Origin: an uncultured Clostridia bacterium
Lineage (GTDB): Bacteria; Bacillota; Clostridia; Christensenellales; Borkfalkiaceae
Assembly: GCA_947629735.1 (NCBI GenBank)
Contig: CANREX010000035.1
Location: 1-11,944 of the forward strand
Reading direction: 5' to 3'
Length of the DNA: 11,944 bases
The notes under the pieces are model-generated. The model worked only from the letters and a program-made list of their open reading frames with translations. It had not been told where the DNA came from and made no database searches. Position 1 is the stretch's first letter; every line of letters begins with the position of its first letter. This document shows positions 7,206 through 11,944 of this stretch, one piece after another. The translations under genes and the position numbers were made by a program.

Positions 7206-8017
7206 TTCCCCGAAAGTTCGACGGAGCGCCTGACGCACGCGTCTACGGCGTCGCCTATTATGCCGCCGAAATTATTTTTATTCAAGACCTTAACCGCCTC
7301 GATGGTCGTTCCGCCCTCGCTGCATACCCCCGAAATGAGTTCGGGAAGGGGTTTTTCTGAATTACCCGCCATTTCCGCCGCACCGAGTACTGTCTGTATG
7401 GCGAGCGTTGTCGCCTCGTCTTGGGTGAGACCCTGTTTGACGCCCGCCTCGATTAGGCTTTCTATGAACATGAACACGTACGCCGAGCCGCTGCCGCTGA
7501 TGCCCGTCACGGCGTCGAGTTTGTCCTCCTTTACGCTGAGAACCGTGCCCATGCTGCCAAAGAGTTTATCGATAAATTCGGTGTCGTCGGGGTCGTTGTT
7601 GTAATCGCTCATGTCAATGCCCATCATTCCGCTGCCAATCGAACAGGGCAAATTGGGCATGCACCGCGCGACCCTCATCACCGCCACGCCCATTGCGTTT
7701 TTGATAGTGGCTTTTTTGACGCCCGCCATTACGCTTATCATCTTGTTGGGGCAAATTCCTTCGAGCTGCTGCGCCACGAGCGGAAAGTTCTGCGGCTTGA
7801 CCGCAAAGAGAAGAAATTCCGAGTTTTCCGCCACATAGCGGTTGTCTTGCGTGAAGAAAACCCCGAGCTCCTCGTTTTCTTTCTGCAATTTCTTGATATC
7901 CACGTCGCTGACTATTATCTTTTTTGCTCTGAGGAAATCGGAAAGAACCGCTCCGCGCAATATGCAATCCGCCATGAAACCGCAGCCGATTACGCCCAAT
8001 TTGAATTGTTTTTTCAT
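7202..8017 (-). CDS. proC: Pyrroline-5-carboxylate reductase
   Basis: It catalyses the last step of proline synthesis, reducing 1-pyrroline-5-carboxylate with NAD(P)H. The 271-residue protein has the Rossmann motif GVIGCGFMA (8-16), the AVKPQ motif (72-76) and RCMPNLP (118-124). The C-terminal dimerisation and active-site region has TGISGSGSAYVFMFIESL (171-188) and VCSEGGTTIEA (231-241). Two positions that are normally proline are changed: SGSGPAY is SGSGSAY (Ser178), and SPGGTT is SEGGTT (Glu234). All other landmarks are intact, so I expect a working enzyme. AGGAG sits 6 bases before the ATG. It is first in a two-gene unit with rnhA and diverges from the tRNA-Trp gene; its own promoter must lie in 8018-8082 or upstream, but no convincing -35/-10 pair is visible on this strand. 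Confidence 0.95.
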   Translation of the reverse strand: MKKQFKLGVIGCGFMADCILRGAVLSDFLRAKKIIVSDVDIKKLQKENEELGVFFTQDNRYVAENSEFLLFAVKPQNFPLVAQQLEGICPNKMISVMAGVKKATIKNAMGVAVMRVARCMPNLPCSIGSGMMGIDMSDYNNDPDDTEFIDKLFGSMGTVLSVKEDKLDAVTGISGSGSAYVFMFIESLIEAGVKQGLTQDEATTLAIQTVLGAAEMAGNSEKPLPELISGVCSEGGTTIEAVKVLNKNNFGGIIGDAVDACVRRSVELSGK

Positions 8018-8036
8018 AATAAACTCCTGAAAACAG

Positions 8037-8065
8037 TTGACTAAAACTAACAGTTTATATATAAT
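8037..8065 (+). promoter_or_regulatory. Strong SigA-type promoter of the tRNA-Trp gene
   Basis: TTGACT (8037-8042) and a perfect TATAAT (8060-8065) are separated by 17 bases. The predicted start lies about ten bases before the tRNA at 8083. This is the closest match to consensus in the window, as expected for a stable RNA gene. Confidence 0.8.
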
Positions 8066-8082
8066 GATTATCGTTGAATTTT

Positions 8083-8157
8083 AGGGGAGTAGCTCAACGG
8101 TAGAGTCGCGGTCTCCAAAACCGTCGGTTGCGTGTTCGAATCGCGTCTCCCCTGCCA
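8083..8157 (+). tRNA. tRNA-Trp (anticodon CCA)
   Basis: All four arms fold. The acceptor AGGGGAG pairs with CTCCCCT over 7 bp. The D arm is GCTC/GAGT. The anticodon arm GCGGT/ACCGT encloses CTCCAAA, with the CCA anticodon at 8115-8117. The T arm is GCGTG/CGCGT with loop TTCGAAT. The discriminator base is G and the 3' CCA is encoded. The AGGGG start and the CTCCAAA loop match tRNA-Trp of Firmicutes such as Bacillus. It decodes UGG. It stands alone on the plus strand between two minus-strand gene clusters, with its own promoter and terminator. Confidence 0.97.
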
Positions 8158-8175
8158 AGCGCTTTCAAAGCGGCG

Positions 8176-8207
8176 AAAAGAGTTGCCTTATCGGGCGGCT
8201 CTTTTTT
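8176..8207 (+). terminator. Rho-independent terminator of tRNA-Trp
   Basis: AGAGTTGCC pairs with GGCGGCTCT (9 bp with two G-U pairs, loop TTATCG), extended by AAA/TTT and ending in six T. The two G-U pairs become C-A mismatches on the other strand, so it should work well for the tRNA and poorly for the converging Nudix gene, whose stop codon lies just 2 bases away. Confidence 0.85.
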
Positions 8208-8209
8208 GA

Positions 8210-8668
8210 TTATTGCCAACCGTACTCCAAGTAATGCACGCCGCTCAAAAACGCCTTGAACGCCTCACGCCTGTCGCATATCAGATCTTGCGGCAAATCG
8301 TCCACGTCAAACCAAGTAAGTTGCGAGCATTTTCCGCTTTCCTTAATCTGCGGCGTTCCGCCAAAATTACGGCAGACGAAGTAGCAGTTGTAATATGTCA
8401 GATCTCTTTCCTTTTCCCGCTTGTGCACCAGCGCGGCGAATTCAAGTTCGGACAAATCTATCTTTATGCCGAGTTCTTCCTCGGCTTCCCGCGCCGCTGC
8501 GGCGCTCATGCTCTCGCCGTATTCGACGTGACCAGAGCAGGAGAAATCCCAAAGCCCGTCCGCAAACCCCGTATTCTGCCTGCGCTGCAACAGCGCCTGC
8601 GTCTTTCCGCCTTGTTCACGCAGAAGTATAACTATCGCGGCGGACGGGGTCTTGAACCTCTCCGCCAT
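8210..8668 (-). CDS. NUDIX hydrolase
   Basis: This 152-residue Nudix protein would hydrolyse a nucleoside diphosphate linked to another group. The complete Nudix box (G-x5-E-x7-R-E-U-x-E-E-x-G-U) spans residues 46-68, from GHVEYGES through AAAAREAEEELGI. The metal-binding glutamates are at 61, 64 and 65. The stretch FADGLWDFSCSGHVEYGE resembles MutT-like and isopentenyl-diphosphate-isomerase-like Nudix proteins, but the specificity cannot be read from sequence. Its ATG overlaps the purB stop codon by one base (TAATG), so it is probably translated by coupling, which hints at a link to nucleotide metabolism. It is the last gene of the ppi-purB cluster. Confidence 0.92.
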   Translation of the reverse strand: MAERFKTPSAAIVILLREQGGKTQALLQRRQNTGFADGLWDFSCSGHVEYGESMSAAAAREAEEELGIKIDLSELEFAALVHKREKERDLTYYNCYFVCRNFGGTPQIKESGKCSQLTWFDVDDLPQDLICDRREAFKAFLSGVHYLEYGWQ

Positions 8669-10104
8669 TATACTTTAACGCTTCCTTGCAGCCCGAGATC
8701 GGACGAATTTTTGTCAAGAATAGGCATGATTTCGGCTTCTATGAATTCAACCGTCTGTTCGCCCGCGCGCCCCGTGAATTTTTTCGCGTCGAGAATTTCA
8801 CCGAGCTTGGAATGAACTGCCGCGAACATGGGATTTGCCTTGATAAGTTCTATAAGGTTATTTTCGCCGCCGTTTTCCTTGACGTTTTTGCCCGCCTGCA
8901 TGCTCATGACGCGTATTTGTTCGTGGAGGTCTTGTCTGTCTCCTCCCGCTTTCACGCACTCCATTATAATATTTTCGCTCGCCATGAAGGGCAATTCCGC
9001 CGCGATGTGCTTGGCTATGACCTTTTCGTACACGACGAGATTTTCGCTGACGTTCATGTAAATATTGAGTATGCCGTCAAGCGCGAGGAAAGCCTGCGCT
9101 ATCACTATCCTGCGGTTTGCGGAATCGTCGAGAGAACGCTCGAACCACTGCGTGCTCGCCGTTATCGCCGTATTCATAGGCAGGGTTATCACGTAGCGGG
9201 CGAGAGATCCCATGCGCTCGCACCTCATGGGGTTGCGCTTATACGCCATCGCCGAAGAGCCTATCTGCGATTTTTCGAAGGGCTCTTCGATTTCCTTCAT
9301 GTTCTGCAATATTCTTATGTCGTTTGAGAACTTGTACGCGCTCTGGGCTATCTGGGAGAGCACGCAGAGCATGTTGTAGTCGAACTTTCTCGGATATGTC
9401 TGACCCGTTACTCCGTACACTTTGTCGCAGCCCATTTTTGCAACAACTTTCTTTTCAAGTTCCTTGACTTTTTTTGAATCGCCGTTGAAGAGCTCCAAAA
9501 AGCTCGCCTGAGTGCCCGTCGTTCCCTTGACTCCGCGGAGTTTAAAGGTGTTTTCGAGGTTTTCGAGGTTGAGATAGTCCATTTCAAGGTCTTGCAACCA
9601 AAGGGTTGCGCGCTTCCCTACCGTAGTGAGCTGCGCGGGTTGCAGGTGAGTAAACCCGAGGGTTGGCAAATCTTTATACTTCAACGCGAAGTTTTTTAGC
9701 TTGTCCATCACGTTGACGAGCTTTTTCTTTATTATTTTGAGCGCGTCGCGATACATGATGAGTTCCGAGTTGCAGTCGACATAGCAGCTCGTCGCGCCGA
9801 GGTGAATGATAGGTCGCGCGCTCTTCGCCTGATCTCCATAAGCCTTGACGTGCGCCATGACGTCGTGTCTGACTTCCCTTTCATACTTTTCCGCGACGTC
9901 GAAATTTACGTCGTCGGCATATTTTTTGAGTTCGGCGACCTGCTCTTTGGTTATATTAAGCCCGAGCTCCATTTCCGATTCGGCAAGCGCTATCCAAAGT
10001 TTGCGCCACAGTTTAAAGCGCTTTTCGTCGGAAAACGCCTCCGCCATTTCTCTGCTTGCATAGCGGGTTATCAAAGGGTTAGCATAAACGCTGTTATCAG
10101 ACAT
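8668..10104 (-). CDS. purB: Adenylosuccinate lyase
   Basis: It removes fumarate from SAICAR and from adenylosuccinate, and so acts twice in purine synthesis. The 478-residue protein belongs to the fumarase/aspartase superfamily. Landmarks are HLGATSCYVD (101-110), GFTHLQPAQLTT (150-161, with catalytic His153) and KGTTGTQASF (193-202). The flexible signature loop is GSSAMAYKRNPMRCE (282-296), carrying the catalytic Ser. The length and the MAYKRNPMRCE loop match the longer, eukaryote-like PurB group (human ADSL has SSAMPYKRNPMRSE) rather than the roughly 430-residue Bacillus type. GGAG is 9 bases before the ATG. It follows a small membrane-protein gene after a 78-base gap holding an inverted repeat and a possible -10 (TAAAAT, 10144-10149), so it may have its own promoter. 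Confidence 0.96.
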   Translation of the reverse strand: MSDNSVYANPLITRYASREMAEAFSDEKRFKLWRKLWIALAESEMELGLNITKEQVAELKKYADDVNFDVAEKYEREVRHDVMAHVKAYGDQAKSARPIIHLGATSCYVDCNSELIMYRDALKIIKKKLVNVMDKLKNFALKYKDLPTLGFTHLQPAQLTTVGKRATLWLQDLEMDYLNLENLENTFKLRGVKGTTGTQASFLELFNGDSKKVKELEKKVVAKMGCDKVYGVTGQTYPRKFDYNMLCVLSQIAQSAYKFSNDIRILQNMKEIEEPFEKSQIGSSAMAYKRNPMRCERMGSLARYVITLPMNTAITASTQWFERSLDDSANRRIVIAQAFLALDGILNIYMNVSENLVVYEKVIAKHIAAELPFMASENIIMECVKAGGDRQDLHEQIRVMSMQAGKNVKENGGENNLIELIKANPMFAAVHSKLGEILDAKKFTGRAGEQTVEFIEAEIMPILDKNSSDLGLQGSVKV

Positions 10105-10159
10105 TTCAATTCACTCCGTAAAAATTTATTTGTTTTTCTGTTGATTTTATCAGATTACA

Positions 10160-10183
10160 ACCTGTTTTTAGCTGTATACAGGT
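10160..10183. repeat. Inverted repeat upstream of purB
   Basis: Arms ACCTGT and ACAGGT (10160-10165 and 10178-10183) flank 12 bases. The right arm overlaps a perfect 10-base palindrome, CTGTATACAG (10172-10181). It sits 11-16 bases upstream of a possible purB -10 element and touches the stop codon of the preceding small gene. It could be an operator or a weak hairpin. There is no T tract, so it is a poor terminator. Confidence 0.35.
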
Positions 10184-10407
10184 CATTTGTTTCTTTTTCG
10201 CGCAATCAGCCACGTCAAAAGAATAATTAAAAGTATTATGAGCGGGACTACCGCCATAAAGACCCCCATACCTATCATGAATATTCCGACCAAAAGCAAT
10301 ATCGCGTTCTTTTTTGCCAAAAAATAGCAGATTACCCCCGCGATAACGCACAATACAGCCGCCGAAAGTATTCCGAGAGATATTGCTATCGTGCTCTTTC
10401 TGTTCAT
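10183..10407 (-). CDS. Small membrane protein of unknown function
   Basis: I do not recognise a family. The 74-residue product has a short basic N-terminus (MNRKS), then two hydrophobic stretches (about 6-30 and 35-68) separated by AKKNA, and a basic end (ARKRNK). This predicts two transmembrane helices with both termini inside. The ATG lies 3 bases after the cyclophilin stop codon and no strong Shine-Dalgarno is visible, so translation would depend on coupling. Support comes from the clean hydrophobic pattern, the tight spacing and the lack of any better gene here. A second minus-strand frame through the same bases (10106-10351) has no recognisable features and is taken as a shadow. Confidence 0.65.
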   Translation of the reverse strand: MNRKSTIAISLGILSAAVLCVIAGVICYFLAKKNAILLLVGIFMIGMGVFMAVVPLIILLIILLTWLIARKRNK

Positions 10408-10410
10408 AAC

Positions 10411-10935
10411 TCAGCGCGCTTTTTCGGGCGCGGGATAGTCGATTCCGAACGTCTCTACCCGCACTTTTTCCATAGCCTGTTCGCTCTTGGGCTTATCGTA
10501 ATAATCGGTGGGAACGTTTGCGATTTCGTCCACGACGTCCATGCCTTCAATCACCTTTCCGAAAGCCGCGTACTGCCCGTCGAGGTAGGAAGCGTTGGCG
10601 TGCATGATGAAAAATTGAGAACCCGCGCTGTCGGGCGCGTTCGCCCTCGCCATGGAGATGACGCCGCGCAAATGCTTTATGTCGTTCGCCGTAAAGCCGT
10701 TCATTGCAAATTCGCCCTTTATACAGTATCCCGGTCCGCCCGTTCCCACGCCCGCGGGGTCGCCGCCCTGTATCATAAAGCCCTTGATTACGCGGTGAAA
10801 AATCAAATCGTCGTAAAAGCCCGAATTTGCAAGCGAAATAAAATTGTTTACAGTATTTGGCGCTTTGTCGGGGAAAAGCTCGATCTTGACGATCTTTCCG
10901 CTCTTCATCGTTATCGTAGCAATGGGATTTTTCAT
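10411..10935 (-). CDS. Cyclophilin-type peptidyl-prolyl cis-trans isomerase
   Basis: It speeds cis-trans isomerisation of proline peptide bonds. The 174-residue protein is a single cyclophilin domain without signal peptide or lipobox, so it is probably cytoplasmic. Core motifs are FHRVIKGFMIQGGDP (46-60, with catalytic Arg48), MARANAPDSAGSQFFI (95-110) and LDGQYAAFGKV (118-128). The position of the cyclosporin-binding Trp of human CypA is Tyr117, as in other bacterial members with weak drug binding. AAAGGAG lies 8 bases before the ATG. It is the first gene of the cluster leading to purB and the Nudix gene. Confidence 0.95.
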   Translation of the reverse strand: MKNPIATITMKSGKIVKIELFPDKAPNTVNNFISLANSGFYDDLIFHRVIKGFMIQGGDPAGVGTGGPGYCIKGEFAMNGFTANDIKHLRGVISMARANAPDSAGSQFFIMHANASYLDGQYAAFGKVIEGMDVVDEIANVPTDYYDKPKSEQAMEKVRVETFGIDYPAPEKAR

Positions 10936-10958
10936 ATAAAATACTCCTTTTAATTTAG

Positions 10959-10985
10959 GTTATAGCCGTCCGCGGTGGTTGTCAC
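10959..10985 (-). promoter_or_regulatory. Possible promoter of the cyclophilin gene
   Basis: On the minus strand, GTGACA (10980-10985) and TATAAC (10959-10964) each differ from consensus at one position. The 15-base spacer is shorter than ideal. The -35 lies inside the inverted repeat at 10979-10992. Confidence 0.35.
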
Positions 10986-10992
10986 ATGACAA
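10979..10992. repeat. Inverted repeat over the putative -35 of the cyclophilin gene
   Basis: TTGTCA and TGACAA form perfect 6-bp arms around a 2-base centre. It lies in the 68-base gap between the dCMP deaminase-like gene and the cyclophilin gene and covers the candidate -35. It is the size of a small repressor half-site pair, but it could be chance. Confidence 0.35.
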
Positions 10993-11003
10993 AATCACAA
11001 AAA

Positions 11004-11459
11004 TTATTGCAAGTCGCAGTATTTTTCAACCTTGACGCCCGCCTCTTCGAACAGCTGAATGGAAAATTTATCGGGGTAGCCTTCCTTGTAGACTACGCGG
11101 GAAATCCCCGAATTTATTATGATTTTCGCGCAAATTACGCAGGGTTGATGAGTACAATAGAGCGTGCAGCCTTCAACGCTGCAACCCACTCTCGCCGCCT
11201 GAATTATCGCGTTTTGCTCGGCATGGACGGCGTAGCAGATTTCCTGCATAGTTCCGCTCGCAATATTCATTTTTTTGCGCAGGCACTCGCCCTTGTCCGC
11301 ACAGCTTTTAATTCCCTGCGGCGCGCCGTTGTATCCCGTCGCGATTACCCGCTTGTTCCTGACGATTATCGCGCCGACGTGGCGGCTTTGCTGAAAGCAA
11401 CTCGACCATGTGCCTATCTGCTCCGCCATATCCATAAAACGCTTATCCCACTTATCCAT
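11004..11459 (-). CDS. dCMP deaminase-family protein (ComEB-like)
   Basis: It is a zinc-dependent deaminase that probably converts dCMP to dUMP, feeding thymidylate synthesis. The 151-residue protein has the catalytic motif VHAEQNAI (78-85, with zinc ligand His79 and proton-shuttle Glu81) and QPCVICAK (105-112, with zinc ligands Cys107 and Cys110). Further landmarks are the N-terminal SRHVGAIIV (25-33) and TGYNGAPQG (41-49), which are typical of the dCMP deaminase/ComEB group rather than cytidine or tRNA adenosine deaminases. AAGGAG sits 6 bases before the ATG. It is transcribed divergently from groES. ComEB carries a competence name in Bacillus, but nothing here suggests a DNA-uptake role. 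Confidence 0.93.
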   Translation of the reverse strand: MDKWDKRFMDMAEQIGTWSSCFQQSRHVGAIIVRNKRVIATGYNGAPQGIKSCADKGECLRKKMNIASGTMQEICYAVHAEQNAIIQAARVGCSVEGCTLYCTHQPCVICAKIIINSGISRVVYKEGYPDKFSIQLFEEAGVKVEKYCDLQ

Positions 11460-11486
11460 AACGCGCTCCTTGTTTAATTCACGACT

Positions 11487-11515
11487 ATTTTACCATAACT
11501 TAACATAAAATGCAA
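11487..11515 (-). promoter_or_regulatory. Probable promoter of the dCMP deaminase-like gene
   Basis: On the minus strand, TTGCAT (11510-11515) and TAAAAT (11487-11492) are 17 bases apart. A TG one base before the -10 makes it an extended -10, which offsets the weak -35. It is about 28 bases upstream of the ATG. Confidence 0.5.
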
Positions 11516-11521
11516 TTTTTT

Positions 11522-11544
11522 AATTAAATCTGTTTGATTTAATT
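11522..11544. repeat. Perfect inverted repeat overlapping the groES -35
   Basis: AATTAAATC (11522-11530) and GATTTAATT (11536-11544) are perfect 9-bp arms around a 5-base centre. The right arm contains most of the groES -35 element. This is the place where an operator would block groES transcription, yet it is not the CIRCE sequence. The arms are AT-rich, so a chance origin is possible. Confidence 0.5.
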
Positions 11545-11562
11545 TTAGCATGTTTATAAAAT
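11534..11562 (+). promoter_or_regulatory. SigA-type promoter of groESL
   Basis: TTGATT (11534-11539) and TAAAAT (11557-11562) are separated by 17 bases, the same hexamers and spacing as the decarboxylase operon promoter. The predicted start is near 11569, about 32 bases before the groES ATG. No CIRCE repeat (TTAGCACTC with its inverse) occurs between here and the gene. Confidence 0.7.
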
Positions 11563-11600
11563 ATCTGTACAAAAAATTTAATTCGGAGGAATTGATTTAA

Positions 11601-11885
11601 ATGAACATCAAACCTTTATTCGACAAGGTTGTCGTTGAAGCGGTCAAAGCGGAAGAAAAGTCCAAAGGCGGAATAATTCTCACCGCGGCTTCGCAGGAAA
11701 AGCCCTCTACATGCACCGTCGTTGCGGTAGGCCCGGGCGGAGTTATTGACGGCAAGGAAGTTACTATGCAGGTCAAAGTCGGCGACAAAGTGCTTCTCTC
11801 CAAATACAGCGGCACGGAAGTCAAGATCGACGGCAAGGAATACACAATCATTCGTCAGAGCGATATTCTGGCGATCGTAGACTGA
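11601..11885 (+). CDS. groES: Co-chaperonin GroES (Hsp10)
   Basis: GroES caps the GroEL chamber during ATP-driven protein folding. The 94-residue protein has the usual length and motifs: NIKPLFDKVVVEAV at the start, the mobile loop that contacts GroEL (about 17-32, with the GGIIL hydrophobic anchor at 23-27), VVAVGPGG (40-47) and the C-terminal KIDGKEYTIIRQSDILAIV. GGAGGA is centred about 12 bases before the ATG. groEL follows after 19 bases in the same operon. Confidence 0.97.
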   Translation: MNIKPLFDKVVVEAVKAEEKSKGGIILTAASQEKPSTCTVVAVGPGGVIDGKEVTMQVKVGDKVLLSKYSGTEVKIDGKEYTIIRQSDILAIVD

Positions 11886-11904
11886 GTTAAAGGAGATATC
11901 TAAT

Positions 11905-11944
11905 ATGGCAAAGCAGATTAAATACGGCGACGAAGCCAGAAAAG
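11905..11944 (+). CDS. groEL: Chaperonin GroEL, first 13 codons only
   Basis: The reading frame begins MAKQIKYGDEARK, matching the conserved N-terminus of GroEL, and runs off the right edge. AAAGGAG lies 8 bases upstream and the gene directly follows groES. So little is visible that the identification depends on this N-terminus and the universal groES-groEL order. Confidence 0.92.
   Translation, partial: MAKQIKYGDEARK

Noticed and set aside
8213..8815. A 200-codon plus-strand open frame opposite the Nudix gene and the end of purB
   Set aside because: It crosses two firmly identified genes on the other strand and encodes no recognisable protein features.
8686..9327. A 213-codon plus-strand open frame opposite purB
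   Set aside because: It lies wholly antisense to a well-supported purB, has no ribosome site or recognisable domain, and its composition is that of a mirrored coding strand.
10106..10351. An alternative 81-codon minus-strand frame overlapping the small membrane-protein gene
   Set aside because: It has no coherent hydrophobic pattern, no ribosome site, and would run into the purB leader; the overlapping 74-codon frame is the better gene.
11460..11600. A possible CIRCE (HrcA) operator before groES
   Set aside because: Only a TTAGCA fragment is present (11545-11550 region); the GAGTGCTAA half is absent, so it was not called.
1..11944. CRISPR arrays, insertion sequences, prophage, toxin-antitoxin or defence systems
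   Set aside because: I saw no repeated spacer pattern, no transposase or integrase, no terminal repeats and no defence-type domain; all gaps are short and flank housekeeping genes.

Overview
The window looks like a core-chromosome segment of an anaerobic, low-to-moderate GC Gram-positive bacterium, most likely an uncultured clostridial Firmicute. Most genes carry strong AAGGAG/GGAGG ribosome binding sites, promoters are SigA-like (TTGATT or TTGACT, 17 bp, TAAAAT or TATAAT), and the tRNA-Trp looks Firmicute-like. The main energy module is a biotin-dependent, Na+-pumping decarboxylase of the kind found in fermenters. The taxonomic guess rests on gene content and is not firm.

Layout, left to right. 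Positions 1-490 (-) hold the N-terminal part of an HI0933/YhiN-type flavoprotein. Positions 546-5412 (-) hold a five-gene operon, transcribed right to left: a divergent CoA-type carboxyltransferase, oadG, a small biotin carrier, oadB and oadA. It has its own promoter (5452-5480) and ends at a hairpin (504-532). Next come a VTT/TVP38-type membrane protein (5571-6587) with its own terminator and a TTG start, and a proC-rnhA pair (6759-8017) coupled through an ATGA overlap. A single tRNA-Trp gene (8083-8157, +) has its own promoter and terminator. It is followed by a second minus-strand cluster: cyclophilin ppi, a small two-segment membrane protein, purB and a Nudix hydrolase (8210-10935). Last are a dCMP deaminase-like gene (11004-11459, -) and, divergent from it, groES plus the first codons of groEL (11601-11944, +).

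How the genes work together. In the oad operon, OadA and the CoA-type carboxyltransferase would both load or unload carboxyl groups on the same biotin carrier, and OadB would decarboxylate carboxybiotin to export Na+. No biotin carboxylase is present, so the system fits decarboxylation or transcarboxylation better than ATP-driven carboxylation. The rest is housekeeping: proline synthesis, RNA:DNA hybrid removal, purine synthesis, nucleotide clean-up, deoxypyrimidine metabolism and protein folding.

Most of the window is ordinary. The points most worth a second look are the two-carboxyltransferase Na+ pump operon with a motif-poor CoA-type subunit, and groESL lacking a CIRCE operator but carrying a different perfect inverted repeat across its -35 element. 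I see no CRISPR array, insertion sequence, prophage or defence system.
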